A stretch of DNA of 64,000 nt from Aquimarina aquimarini (GCF_900299535.1 NZ_OMKE01000006.1:97882-161881); one strand, 5' to 3'. Positions 1-9,397 are shown, numbered from the stretch's first letter. Notes: a model not told the origin generated them from the sequence alone. Program-made: numbers and translations.

Positions 1-1
1 T

Positions 2-1942
2 GTTTATAGTAGAAAATCTCAAACCATTCAGAGTGCAATTTATCTCAAAAAGGATATTGTAAATACCAAACAAAGAAAAAAGTTCATCGAAAACGTCGTA
101 CAGCCCGCTGTAATTGCTTTTGAAAAAGCGTATGATTTAGACGTAAAAGTATCGGGTATGCCTTATATCAGGACTTTGAATTCTCAAAACATTATGGATG
201 AGATCGAAGTTTTTATCCTTGCAGCTTTATTGGTTACCTCTTTAATTTTCTTTTTCTTTTTTAGGTCATTGAGAGCAACTTTTATATCTATGACTGCTGT
301 GATTATTGGTGTAATGTGGGCATTTGGTATTTTGGGTCTTTTAGAATATGAGATAACCGTACTTACAGCAATCATACCTCCTCTTGTTATTGTTATTGGT
401 ATACCCAATTGTATTTTCTTGATCAATAAGTACCAACAGGAGATAAAAAAACATGGCAATAAAGCAAAGTCACTTCAACGTGTAATTACCAAGGTAGGTA
501 ATGCTACATTAATGACCAATGTAACTACCGCATCTGGATTTGCTACTTTTGCTTTGACAGAGAGTAAATTACTTAAAGAATTTGGTATTGTTGCTTCTTT
601 AAACATCATTGCTTTATTCATCCTTTGCTTATTAGTAATTACTATTATATATAGCTACATGCCTCAGCCCAAAGAAAGGCATTTAAAACATCTGGGGAAA
701 GGTTGGATTGAGCGACTAATGGACTGGATGGAGAATATGGTAAAAACCAGACGAGTAACGATCTATTTTTCTTCTGTGATCATTTTGATTGTAAGCATCA
801 TAGGTATATATACCATAAAGGTTTCTGGAAGCTTACTAGAAGACATGCCTAAAAGTGCAGGATTCTATAAGGATATTGAATTTTTTGAAGAAGAGTTTGA
901 TGGTGTTATGCCATTAGAGATACTCATCGATACCAAAAGAAAACAGGGAGTTCTGAAACTCTCAACGTTAAAACGTATGGAGAAGCTTCAGGAACTACTC
1001 GAAGAAATGCCTGAGTTATCTAAACCAATTTCTATTGTTAACTTGGTTAAATATTCTAAACAAGCTTTTTACAATGGTAATCCAAAATATTACCAAATAC
1101 CAACCAGTCAAGAGCGAAATTTTATTCTGCCTTATGCAAAAAGTTTTGAATCCAAAGCTGGAGTAATGAAGAGTTATGTTGATTCTACTGGACAATATGC
1201 CAGAATCACAACTTTCATGAAAGATGTAGGAACAGAAGAGATGGAACGTATTGAGGCCACTCTTGAACCACAATTACAAAAGATATTTCCAAAAGACAGA
1301 TATGATGTCTCTTTTACTGGTAAGGCATTAATTTTTCAAAAAGGAACTAAATATCTGGTATGGAATTTATCTCTTTCTTTAGGATTAGCAGTTGTTCTTA
1401 TTGCCCTTTTTATGGCTTGGATGTTTCGATCCTGGAAAATGATTGTTATATCACTTATCCCTAATTTACTACCCTTACTTATGACTGCAGGTCTAATGGG
1501 GTATTTGGGAGTACCTATAAAACCATCAACCATATTAGTATTTAGTATTGCCTTTGGTATTTCTGTCGATGATACTATACATTTTTTAGCAAAATACAGA
1601 CAAGAATTAAAATCAAATCATTGGAGAATAAGAAAATCTGTTCTTGCATCTCTAAGAGAAACAGGAGTGAGCATGTTTTACACTTCAACTGTATTGTTCT
1701 TTGGTTTTTCTGTATTCATGATATCTAGTTTTGGAGGAACCAAAGCATTGGGTGGTCTAGTATCTACTACCTTACTATTTGCTATGCTTGCTAATCTTTT
1801 ATTGCTTCCTTCTCTATTGCTTTCGTTAGAACGAAGTATTGCAAACAAAAAAACATTAAAAGAACCCACCTTAAAAATCATTCCTAACGACGAAGAATTA
1901 GTAGAAAACAAAAAGAAAGGGGATAATATTACAAATGAGTGA
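2..1942 (+). CDS. MMPL/RND-family exporter, 5' end outside window
   Basis: The reading frame is open from the first bases of the window, so the true start lies upstream and about 646 residues are visible. Two blocks of hydrophobic helices surround a soluble domain, the layout of the second part of an RND/MMPL transporter. The second helix block carries the conserved GISVDDTIHFLAKYR signature (around position 1556-1610), and the first block carries the matching GIPNCIFLINKYQ segment in which the acidic residues are replaced. Such proteins are inner-membrane, proton-driven exporters of lipids or hydrophobic compounds; substrate cannot be told. ATG codons such as the one at 158 are internal. The tail (last 35 residues) is charged and cytoplasmic. 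Confidence 0.88.
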   Translation, partial: VYSRKSQTIQSAIYLKKDIVNTKQRKKFIENVVQPAVIAFEKAYDLDVKVSGMPYIRTLNSQNIMDEIEVFILAALLVTSLIFFFFFRSLRATFISMTAVIIGVMWAFGILGLLEYEITVLTAIIPPLVIVIGIPNCIFLINKYQQEIKKHGNKAKSLQRVITKVGNATLMTNVTTASGFATFALTESKLLKEFGIVASLNIIALFILCLLVITIIYSYMPQPKERHLKHLGKGWIERLMDWMENMVKTRRVTIYFSSVIILIVSIIGIYTIKVSGSLLEDMPKSAGFYKDIEFFEEEFDGVMPLEILIDTKRKQGVLKLSTLKRMEKLQELLEEMPELSKPISIVNLVKYSKQAFYNGNPKYYQIPTSQERNFILPYAKSFESKAGVMKSYVDSTGQYARITTFMKDVGTEEMERIEATLEPQLQKIFPKDRYDVSFTGKALIFQKGTKYLVWNLSLSLGLAVVLIALFMAWMFRSWKMIVISLIPNLLPLLMTAGLMGYLGVPIKPSTILVFSIAFGISVDDTIHFLAKYRQELKSNHWRIRKSVLASLRETGVSMFYTSTVLFFGFSVFMISSFGGTKALGGLVSTTLLFAMLANLLLLPSLLLSLERSIANKKTLKEPTLKIIPNDEELVENKKKGDNITNE

Positions 1943-2085
1943 TCTTATCATCGCTTTTATATATTGGTAATATTCTTATATTGTGTACATGTTATCTATA
2001 TAAAAGGATTGTATCTATTTACTTCCTTTTAACAACCATGCCTTTTTAGCCAAAAGACATCGGTTTAATAATATATACAATAAGA

Positions 2086-2580
2086 ATGGAAGAAAATTTA
2101 ATTAAACTACACTCCTCACGAGCCAAACTAGGAATTAATTTTTCAATAATTGTAAGTGTCAGTTTACTATATATTGCATTTAGAATTGGCTCACAAGTTT
2201 TTAAAACTATTGATAATTCTCATGTTATTTTAATTCTTCTAATTCCAATACTTATTATCAGTTGTATTTGGTATTATTTTCATGCATTTCTAGGGTATTT
2301 GGATTTAAGTAATAATCAAGTCATTTTCAAAAAACCTTTCCGAAAAAAAGAATGGATTGTAAAACTTGAAAATATTTCTGTAGTTGACACCGTTAGTTTT
2401 CCAATCATAAGTCGTGCAAAGCATATAAAAGTAACTTTCAAAAATAAAAATGGAAAAATGTCTGATTATTACTTATGGAAGAGCAGTAAATTTATGGGGC
2501 TTGGAGGAGATGAAGATGAGATATTATTTGATGCAGTACTAAAAAGAAAACAAGAACTACTCAGTTCTGAAAGCCTGTAA
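2086..2580 (+). CDS. Small membrane protein with PH-like C-terminal domain
   Basis: Encodes 164 residues. Two hydrophobic helices lie near residues 17-35 and 45-68, followed by a basic, beta-rich soluble part with segments such as LDLSNNQVIFKKPF and KHIKVTFKNKNGK. This arrangement resembles small bacterial membrane proteins with a PH-like domain, but no family is certain. It follows the exporter after 143 bases and could be transcribed alone. Function is unknown. Confidence 0.7.
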   Translation: MEENLIKLHSSRAKLGINFSIIVSVSLLYIAFRIGSQVFKTIDNSHVILILLIPILIISCIWYYFHAFLGYLDLSNNQVIFKKPFRKKEWIVKLENISVVDTVSFPIISRAKHIKVTFKNKNGKMSDYYLWKSSKFMGLGGDEDEILFDAVLKRKQELLSSESL

Positions 2581-2836
2581 GGCACAATACGCTTAAGAAA
2601 ACCAATCCCACATGTATTCTACAAATTTGCTCTGAAGCTATCTTCCTTTACTATTCTATATACAAATAAATTTATTTGTTTTTAATACAAAAAAAGTCCC
2701 ACTATAAATTAGCAGGACTTCTGTAAGATAGATTACCCCAAAATCTATCGAACTAAACTAAACTTAACGTAAACACAATCGTCATAATTGCATATATGCA
2801 AGATACTGTCCCTTTCTATATTTTAAAATACCTAGT

Positions 2837-2860
2837 GGGGGGGAAAAATCCCCTTTTTTT
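2837..2860 (+). promoter_or_regulatory. GGGG-W6-CCCC palindrome with T-tract (copy 1)
   Basis: GGGG at 2840-2843, AAAAAT, CCCC at 2850-2853, then TTTTTTT. It can be read as a small rho-independent terminator or as an operator. The same 4+6+4 design recurs at 6167-6180 and 33361-33374, always far upstream of a gene start, which argues for a shared regulatory or RNA role. Confidence 0.45.
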
Positions 2861-3157
2861 GGAGATATCGTGAAATTTAACATTATTTAAGTAAATAAAA
2901 TTATCAACAAATTCACAATACACTGATAAACAATATATTACACGCTTAGCCAAGCACTTATTATTTCTCTTATTTTTTTAAAAAAACATGAATAACGTAA
3001 GATTTTAAGGCAAAAATGTATTCAGATACGGTTTTTGCGTAGAATTGGTGTTTAAAAAGATGTCAGATTTACAAAACTTCTCTTCTTAAATTTATTGCTT
3101 TTAAAATCAGTTTCAATACTATTTTACAGCATATTATTTTGAGTTTTTAAGATTATG

Positions 3158-3187
3158 CTTTCAATCAGATTAAAAAAATTATCTTTG
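3158..3187 (+). promoter_or_regulatory. Promoter of asnS
   Basis: TATCTTTG at 3180-3187 matches the Bacteroidota -7 element TAnnTTTG exactly. A TTTC at 3158-3161 lies 18 bases upstream, in the place of the weak -33 TTTG element. Transcription would begin near 3193, giving a leader of about 90 bases before the asnS start at 3285. Confidence 0.5.
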
Positions 3188-3284
3188 CTACCTCAAAATT
3201 TGTACATTTTTTATTTTGTACTTCTTTTATACATTAAAGAGTGCAAAATATGGTCATAAATAATATTAGAAAACAGAATATATA

Positions 3285-4727
3285 ATGAAGCATACTAAAG
3301 TAATAGAGGTACTACAAAGTGATAAACTATTACAGCCTGTCATCGTAAAAGGTTGGGTTCGTTCTTTCAGAAATGATCGTTTTATTGCGATTAATGATGG
3401 ATCAACTATTAATAATATCCAGTGTGTTTTAGAAGATACTACCATAGATGCTTCAATCCAGAAAAGGATAACCGTTGGTGCTGCAATTGTAATAACAGGT
3501 ACTCTTGTAGAGAGTCAAGGAAAAGGGCAACGTGTAGAAATTCAAGTATCTGATGTTCAAATCGAAGGAGATTCAGATCCTGAAGAGTTAAAGCTTACGA
3601 TATTATCTCCTAAAAGGCATAGTCTAGAGAAGCTAAGAGAGCAAGCACACCTTAGAGTACGTACCAATACTTTTGGGGCCATTATGCGAGTGCGTTCAAA
3701 GTTATCTTTTGCAATCCATGAATATTTTCAGAAAAACGATTTTTACTATGTACATACTCCTATAATTACAAAGAGTGATGCAGAGGGAGCTGGAGAAGCT
3801 TTTAAGGTCACAAACCTTGATCTTACCAATATCCCAAAAGATGAAAATGGCGCTATTGATTATAAAGAAGATTTTTTTGGAGAAGAAACGAATCTTACTG
3901 TTTCGGGCCAGCTAGAAGGAGAAACCTATGCAATGGGACTAGGGCAGGTATATACTTTTGGGCCAACGTTTAGAGCAGAAAATTCTAATACATCTCGTCA
4001 TCTTGCAGAATTTTGGATGGTTGAACCTGAGGTCGCTTTTTGTGATCTTGATGGCAATATGGATCTTGCCGAAGATTTTATAAAATATGTTATTCAGTTT
4101 GTTCTAGAGAACTGTCAAGATGATCTTGAGTTCCTAGAAAATCGTTTGATACAGGAGGACAAACAAAAACCTCAAATAGAACGTGCTGAAATGTCATTGC
4201 GTGATAAACTAAAGTTTGTTCTTGAAAACAATTTTAAGCGTGTTAGCTATACCGAGGCAATCGAGATACTTAAAAATTCTAAACCAAATAAGAAGAAAAA
4301 GTTTAAATTTCCAATTAATGAGTGGGGTGCAGATTTACAAAGTGAGCATGAGAGATTTCTTGTTGAAAAACACTTTAAATGTCCTGTAATTTTATTTGAT
4401 TATCCTGCAGACATCAAATCATTCTATATGAGGCTTAATGAGGATGGCAAAACGGTAAGAGCAATGGATATATTATTCCCAGGAATTGGTGAAATCGTTG
4501 GTGGTTCTCAACGTGAAGAACGCTTGGATGTTCTAAAAGAAAAAATGGCAGCCCTTAATATTCCAGAAGAAGAACTATGGTGGTATCTAGATACTCGTCG
4601 TTTTGGAACATGTACTCATAGTGGTTTTGGACTTGGTTTTGAACGTCTAGTATTATTTGTAACTGGTATGAGCAATATTCGAGATGTAATTCCTTATCCT
4701 AGAACACCTCTTAATGCAGAGTTCTAG
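3285..4727 (+). CDS. asnS: Asparaginyl-tRNA synthetase
   Basis: A 480-residue class II aminoacyl-tRNA synthetase that charges tRNA-Asn with asparagine in the cytoplasm. The N-terminal OB-fold anticodon-binding domain is visible (VKGWVRSFRNDRFIAINDG near residues 20-40), then the class II core with motif 2 (FRAENSNTSRHLAEFWMVEPE region near residue 228) and motif 3 (GFGLGFERLVLFVTGMSNIRD near the C-terminus). Length and ending (IPYPRTP) are typical of AsnRS rather than AspRS. It is a single-gene unit with its own promoter and terminator. Confidence 0.97.
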   Translation: MKHTKVIEVLQSDKLLQPVIVKGWVRSFRNDRFIAINDGSTINNIQCVLEDTTIDASIQKRITVGAAIVITGTLVESQGKGQRVEIQVSDVQIEGDSDPEELKLTILSPKRHSLEKLREQAHLRVRTNTFGAIMRVRSKLSFAIHEYFQKNDFYYVHTPIITKSDAEGAGEAFKVTNLDLTNIPKDENGAIDYKEDFFGEETNLTVSGQLEGETYAMGLGQVYTFGPTFRAENSNTSRHLAEFWMVEPEVAFCDLDGNMDLAEDFIKYVIQFVLENCQDDLEFLENRLIQEDKQKPQIERAEMSLRDKLKFVLENNFKRVSYTEAIEILKNSKPNKKKKFKFPINEWGADLQSEHERFLVEKHFKCPVILFDYPADIKSFYMRLNEDGKTVRAMDILFPGIGEIVGGSQREERLDVLKEKMAALNIPEEELWWYLDTRRFGTCTHSGFGLGFERLVLFVTGMSNIRDVIPYPRTPLNAEF

Positions 4728-4754
4728 TATAATCCAGATAATTTTTATAAAAAA

Positions 4755-4797
4755 TAGCCCTGAAACAAGTAGTATTGTTTCAGGGCTACGTTTTTTT
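4755..4797 (+). terminator. Rho-independent terminator of asnS
   Basis: A perfect 14-bp stem, TAGCCCTGAAACAA (4755-4768) against TTGTTTCAGGGCTA (4775-4788), six-base loop, and seven T at 4791-4797. It lies 27 bases after the asnS stop codon. Confidence 0.93.
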
Positions 4798-5015
4798 ACT
4801 ATTTTGTACTTGTTAAAAAAAGAGGTACAAATTATTCTATTCAAAAGTTAACTCCTTAATCAATCTAATCTGTGGGTTAATTTTTATTCTCTACTATGTA
4901 TCAATGATTTTTATATTTCCAAACATTGATGTGATTTAATAAGCTATTTTTTTAAGTATTTTTCTTACAATAATTATTGTGTTTTGAGGTTAGTTTATTT
5001 CTATTATAATCGTTA

Positions 5016-5798
5016 CTAATGAGTATGTGATATCTTACCAAATAGATTAATTTGATCGATTCTTTTCTTTATTTTTTCTTCTTGATGTGCATTAAAATGA
5101 TGTCTAGAATCTCTTTCTTGAGAGTTCATAATATTTTCTGTTTCATGAATATGAAATAATCCTAATGCATGACCTATTTCGTGTGGTGTTGTTGATGTAA
5201 ACAAGTTTTCATCTGTTAACAATACTCTTTGATCTCTACCGATCCCTGCAATACCTCTTATATTAGATCGTTTTATAATATAAATATTAATTTTATCTTG
5301 GTCATACGATTTTTTGGATTGCATAAAAAAGGTTCTTGGTTCTGACCCTTCATTATCTCTAAGGTCATATAAATCTTCATTTACCATATTCATTGAGCTT
5401 TCTAATTCTAAGCCAATTCCTAATCTGTGAAAGTAATACCCATTCAGGTAATCCATAAATTCTTTCTCATTAAGATCATAAGAAGACTTATTTCCAGACT
5501 CATTAGATTCTACATAAATGATTTTGATCTTTACAATTCTTTCTGGGCTGTCTACAAAAATAGGTTCTACAGGGACTGCACTTAGTTCATCTCCTGTACT
5601 ACAGGATAAAATCAACGGTAATGATAGTATAAATAATACTATTTTACAGGTTACAATAAATTTATCTATATAGCTATTATCCTTTGTACCAGATAACCGA
5701 TTGATAAAGTTTGTACTAATTGTTTGATTAACTATTTTTTTAATTGGATCTATACATTTTGATACGGTATAGGACGTAGGTTTAGTAGTTTTCGCCAT
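5016..5798 (-). CDS. Matrixin-like zinc metalloprotease lipoprotein
   Basis: Encodes 260 residues. The zinc site HEIGHALGLFH (residues 206-216) is the metzincin motif HExxHxxGxxH and is followed by IMN, a Met-turn-like segment. A lipobox-like sequence (LPLILSC, Cys66) suggests export and lipid anchoring, with the protease facing the periplasm or cell surface. The signal is preceded by about 45 extra hydrophilic residues although no closer ATG exists; either the first ATG is not used, or the start is a non-ATG codon near the hydrophobic stretch. It stands alone on the minus strand, with a long leader on its 5' side. Substrate unknown. Confidence 0.82.
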   Translation of the reverse strand: MAKTTKPTSYTVSKCIDPIKKIVNQTISTNFINRLSGTKDNSYIDKFIVTCKIVLFILSLPLILSCSTGDELSAVPVEPIFVDSPERIVKIKIIYVESNESGNKSSYDLNEKEFMDYLNGYYFHRLGIGLELESSMNMVNEDLYDLRDNEGSEPRTFFMQSKKSYDQDKINIYIIKRSNIRGIAGIGRDQRVLLTDENLFTSTTPHEIGHALGLFHIHETENIMNSQERDSRHHFNAHQEEKIKKRIDQINLFGKISHTH

Positions 5799-6166
5799 CG
5801 CTTCATATTATTTTGGGTCATACTTCTTGGGCATTGAAGTATTAGGTATTTTAAAAAAAGAGACTTCTTTACATTAATTTGGTCTTTTCTTTTAAACCAT
5901 GTTAAACATTCTTCTTGGGGCTGTAGAAGATTATGAACATTTTGACGTATTTACCTTCAATATTGAACTAAATAATAAATTGGTAATTAATTCTATGTAA
6001 AGGTAGGGGCAGATACTTAATATCCGAATACGGTAAACACGTAATATTTTTACGCAACATCTGAAACACAGCGTATTTCAACGACAAACAGCTTTATTTT
6101 CACTAAATTTTAACATTTAAATCATTAAATATGAAGGTTTAATACTACAAATGTTAATGGATTATA

Positions 6167-6180
6167 GGGGTTTTTTCCCC
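6167..6180. promoter_or_regulatory. GGGG-W6-CCCC palindrome (copy 2)
   Basis: GGGG at 6167-6170, six T, CCCC at 6177-6180. On the minus strand it sits 369 bases upstream of the metalloprotease start. Design and spacing match the copies at 2840 and 33361. Confidence 0.4.
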
Positions 6181-6275
6181 TGTTTTCATTTTAAAAAAAT
6201 GACTAAATCATACATTTTTATGATTTTTTTTCTTCAAACCTTAACTGATATTTGTAATTTTTGAGAGTTTCAACA

Positions 6276-6311
6276 AAAAAGCTCGTTCTTTTTATGAAAA
6301 AACGAGTTTTT
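6276..6311 (-). terminator. Bidirectional terminator-like hairpin
   Basis: CTCGTT (6282-6287) pairs with AACGAG (6301-6306) and the helix extends inward through T/A runs. A-run on the left and T-run on the right let it act on either strand. On the minus strand it would end transcription from the catalase/ankyrin/6563-7144 group. Confidence 0.55.
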
Positions 6312-6562
6312 AATATAATCCAGCTTTTTTTTTAAACAAATTCATAAAATAGGCAAATCATCAATTTAGAATCCAAACATCATTTTATAGGTTCTTATCA
6401 ATCATAAAATATTAGATTCAAAATAATACTATTTACACTTTGAATTTAGTATAACTGATATAATCTTTAACTTAATAATAAATAAGAGAAAATATAAAAG
6501 TGTAGTTTTAGAAAATTTAAAAATGAAGATTTGTAATTATACAAACGCTATGGTGGATTTAA

Positions 6563-7144
6563 TTAGTTAGAATGTTTTTTTAATAAAACTTCAGAAATCA
6601 ATTTTTTAATAGCTATTTCACTTTTACTAGGTTTATGACCTTTGCTTTTTGCTCTCTTTATTTTTTCATAGTGAGGAATTTTGCCAGTTTTATCTAACTC
6701 CTTAAAAACTTCTTCAAAAAAACCATTGAGAGCTGGAATTAAAAACCTGCTAGATTGGTGTGTTTTTTGAATATGAATAAACTTCTTTGTATAAGCCAAG
6801 AAAATTTGAGGATAATAAGAAAAGGTAATTAATGCTTCACAAAAACTTTGATACACCTCTTCTTTAGTAAGATTATTTCTGAACTTTAATTTATCGCGAT
6901 TTATTTGAGTAAGCGTATATAACAACATACTTTCTTTAATAAAGAGACTGTAATCATTTTCAGAAGAGTAATATACTTCCATTCCTATATTAGTATTAAT
7001 TACCAATACTTCATTTCTTATACTTTCACTCAAAAAAGTTTCAAAAACTAATACAGTCGAAGAGGACATTAGTAATCTTCTTTTGATATCAGTAGACCTT
7101 ATATTTACTGACTTAATATTCTTTATACCTTGGTTCTTATCCAC
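6563..7144 (-). CDS. Hypothetical protein, 193 aa
   Basis: No family is recognised. The protein is mainly alpha-helical by composition, has no signal peptide or membrane helix, and ends in a strongly basic region (KIKRAKSKGHKPSKSEIAIKK). The ankyrin gene ends only 9 bases upstream, so the two are probably co-transcribed. The central part (ESMLLYTLTQINRDKLKFRN, then EALITFSYYPQIFLAY) looks like a packed helical core, which would allow a TetR-C-like or regulatory role, but no DNA-binding motif is clear. Confidence 0.6.
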   Translation of the reverse strand: MDKNQGIKNIKSVNIRSTDIKRRLLMSSSTVLVFETFLSESIRNEVLVINTNIGMEVYYSSENDYSLFIKESMLLYTLTQINRDKLKFRNNLTKEEVYQSFCEALITFSYYPQIFLAYTKKFIHIQKTHQSSRFLIPALNGFFEEVFKELDKTGKIPHYEKIKRAKSKGHKPSKSEIAIKKLISEVLLKKHSN

Positions 7145-7153
7145 TAGATATGT

Positions 7154-7609
7154 TTAAAAAAGTTCTTGAAATTTTAATCCTTGATTTTTGGCGTGCATTT
7201 CTGCGGTATACCCACGATTGTCTTTTACAGATATATCAGCACCATTTTCTACTAGTAATTTAATGATTTTTTTCTGCCCAAAGGTTGCCGCAAAAATTAA
7301 AGCAGTCGCTCCATTATAATTTTTCTGATTTACATTGGCTCCAGATGCAATCAACAACCTCACTATATCGTAATATCCTTTGAAACATACTCCCATAAGT
7401 GCTGTATTTCCTGAACCATCTTGTGCATCTATATCTGGAGAGTACTCCAAAATTGATTGTGTTATATCTTCAAGTCCATAATATGATGCTAATAATAAAG
7501 GGGTTGATCCTCTGGTATCTTTTGAATTTACTATTTCGGGGTTCATATTCAAAATCGCCTCTACTTCATTCAATTCTTCTGATCGAATAGCATTAAAAAT
7601 GTCTTCCAT
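7154..7609 (-). CDS. Ankyrin-repeat protein next to catalase
   Basis: Encodes 151 residues made almost wholly of ankyrin repeats; clear repeat starts are RGSTPLLLASYYG, SGNTALMGVCFKG and NGATALIFAATFG, with a final partial unit NRGYTAEMHAKNQG. There is no signal peptide, so it should be cytoplasmic. It follows the catalase gene on the same strand after 174 bases. Small ankyrin proteins encoded beside catalase are known in other bacteria (AnkB with KatB in Pseudomonas aeruginosa supports catalase activity), so a similar helper role is a reasonable inference here. Confidence 0.85.
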   Translation of the reverse strand: MEDIFNAIRSEELNEVEAILNMNPEIVNSKDTRGSTPLLLASYYGLEDITQSILEYSPDIDAQDGSGNTALMGVCFKGYYDIVRLLIASGANVNQKNYNGATALIFAATFGQKKIIKLLVENGADISVKDNRGYTAEMHAKNQGLKFQELF

Positions 7610-7712
7610 ATATATATTTATTAAAAAAATGAATAGATATTATTACTTTGAAACAGTGCTAATAAATTTAATTTCTATATGCACGATTACCAAAGTCAAA
7701 ATGATACAAGCA

Positions 7713-7752
7713 GATTGGGGTTCTTTTTTTTGAATTTCAAAGATCCCCAATC
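7713..7752 (-). other. Stem-loop between catalase and ankyrin genes
   Basis: GATTGGGG (7713-7720) pairs perfectly with CCCCAATC (7745-7752), with an inner T-run/A-run region. There is no clear T-tract after it on the minus strand, so it may reduce rather than stop read-through or stabilise the catalase mRNA end. Confidence 0.4.
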
Positions 7753-7783
7753 AAGCTCTAACCAATAAAACTAAATTGTTAAT

Positions 7784-9241
7784 TTAATATGTATTTTGTG
7801 CATTGATGTTTAGCGCTTTACGAACACCTTTTCCATATGCTGGATCCGCTTTATCAAAATGAGCTAGTTGTTTTTCCACAATCTCCATAGAAACACCGTC
7901 CATTGCTGCTGCAATATTATTAAAAAGTCGCTCTTTTTGTTCATCATTAAATAATCTAAAAAGATCACCTGGTTGCTTATACTCTCCGAAAGTATCATTT
8001 TCTTCATACCTAAGTACATCTCCACTAATTTTCATAGGTGGTTCTGCTACACTAGGGTCTTCTACAGGTCCTCCTTTTGTATTAGGCTCATAATACGCAT
8101 CAGGATTGGCATTGTTATTATCAAAAAATCGCATAGCTCCATCCTTGTGATAGTGATTTACCTCTGCCAATGATGCATTTGCTGGTAAAGCTTCATAATG
8201 TGTCCCTAGTCTATATCTATGTGCATCTGCATAAGAAAAAATTCTGGCTTGTAATACCTTGTCAGGAGAGAAACCTATTCCAGGTACAACATTAGATGGT
8301 GAGTATGCTGCATTTTCTACATATTGAAAATAGTTATCTGGGTTTTTATTGAGCTCAAATTCTCCTACTTCAATCAATGGGTAATCAGCATGAGGCCAAA
8401 CCTTGGTAAGATCAAAAGGGTTATATGGTGTTTTTTCTGCATCAGCTTCTGGCATAATTTGTACCATCATTTTCCATTTAGGAAAATCTCCTCTCTCTAT
8501 AGCTCCATAAAGTTCTTCTTGAAATTTTTCTCTTGTCTGCCCTATTATAGTTGCTGTTTCTTCATTGGTATAGTGTTTATGCCCTTGTTGTGTTTTCATA
8601 TGAAACTTCACCCAAAATCGCTCTCCATCTGCATTCCAAAATGAAAAAGTATGAGAACCATATCCATTCATATGCATGGGTGTTTGTGGAATCCCCCGAT
8701 CACTCATCAATATAGTAACCTGATGTAAGCTTTCTGGAGTCTGAGACCAAAAATCCCACATAGCTTCGTTAGATCTTAAATTTGTTTTAGGGTGTCTCTT
8801 TTGAGTACGGATAAAGTCTGGAAATTTATATCCATCTCTAATAAAGAATATAGGGGTATTATTACCTACCAAATCCCAATTACCTTCTTCTGTATAAAAT
8901 TTTAAAGAAAAACCTCTTACATCTCTCTCTGTATCGGCGGCACCTAACTCTCCAGCTACCGTAGAAAATCTAGACAATAATGGAGTTTGTTTTCCTACTT
9001 CAGAGAATATTTTGGCTCTGGTATACTTGGTTATATCATTTGTTACTGTAAATGTTCCCTGAGCTCCCCAGCCTTTGGCATGGACTACACGTTCTGGAAT
9101 ACGCTCTCTGTTCTGGTGAGCTAGTTTCTCGATTAATTGATAATCTTGCATCAAGACAGGACCTCTTTGTCCCGCCGTAATAGATCTTTGGTTATTTGAG
9201 ATTGGGGCTCCTGCTGAAGTCGTTAATTTTTTCTTTGTCAT
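7784..9241 (-). CDS. katA: Catalase (small-subunit, clade 3)
   Basis: A 485-residue haem catalase that converts hydrogen peroxide to water and oxygen. Catalytic His54 lies in [10 protein letters not shown], the distal Asn127 in DLVGNNTP, and the proximal haem ligand Tyr337 in [14 protein letters not shown]. Length fits the small-subunit clade 3 enzymes, which usually also bind NADPH. No signal peptide is seen, so it is cytoplasmic. A long palindrome lies 74-101 bases upstream of the start. The ankyrin gene follows downstream. The symbol is given for family; katB would be equally possible. Confidence 0.95.
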   Translation of the reverse strand: MTKKKLTTSAGAPISNNQRSITAGQRGPVLMQDYQLIEKLAHQNRERIPERVVHAKGWGAQGTFTVTNDITKYTRAKIFSEVGKQTPLLSRFSTVAGELGAADTERDVRGFSLKFYTEEGNWDLVGNNTPIFFIRDGYKFPDFIRTQKRHPKTNLRSNEAMWDFWSQTPESLHQVTILMSDRGIPQTPMHMNGYGSHTFSFWNADGERFWVKFHMKTQQGHKHYTNEETATIIGQTREKFQEELYGAIERGDFPKWKMMVQIMPEADAEKTPYNPFDLTKVWPHADYPLIEVGEFELNKNPDNYFQYVENAAYSPSNVVPGIGFSPDKVLQARIFSYADAHRYRLGTHYEALPANASLAEVNHYHKDGAMRFFDNNNANPDAYYEPNTKGGPVEDPSVAEPPMKISGDVLRYEENDTFGEYKQPGDLFRLFNDEQKERLFNNIAAAMDGVSMEIVEKQLAHFDKADPAYGKGVRKALNINAQNTY

Positions 9242-9314
9242 TATTATTTATTTTGCGTGGATACTCTTTTTTATAAAGATACAACCATATACCACACAAA
9301 ATCAACATCTTAAA

Positions 9315-9342
9315 TTGATTGTCGCAATAAAGCGATAATCAA
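9315..9342. promoter_or_regulatory. 28-bp palindrome between catalase and LytTR operon
   Basis: TTGATT-G-TCGC (9315-9325), six-base centre AATAAA, then GCGA-T-AATCAA (9332-9342): eleven pairs with one G/T. It lies upstream of the catalase start and downstream of the LytTR regulator stop. It could be an operator for the catalase gene or the terminator of the TonB/kinase/regulator operon; no good T-tract follows on the minus strand. Confidence 0.45.
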
Positions 9343-9397
9343 AACTTATTGATGCAGAAAAATTAATCACTATAATCTATCTATCATATACTTACGT

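Larger units (their letters stand above)
2581..3284. other. 704-base intergenic region upstream of asnS
   Basis: No gene is seen. It holds a small hairpin at 2694-2720 (AAGTCC / GGACTT) with an A-run on its left, an inverted repeat GATAGATT / AATCTATC just after it, a GGGG-A5T-CCCC palindrome at 2840-2853 followed by seven T, a TACGG/GCGTA element near 3022-3045, and the asnS promoter at about 3158-3187. The leader is unusually long for one gene. Confidence 0.6.
5799..6562. other. 764-base intergenic region
   Basis: No gene is seen. It contains a TACG/ACCGTAT-type element near 6017-6046, a GGGG-T6-CCCC palindrome at 6167-6180 and a bidirectional hairpin at 6282-6306. The stretch 6307-6562 is very AT-rich and shows nothing recognisable. 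Confidence 0.55.
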
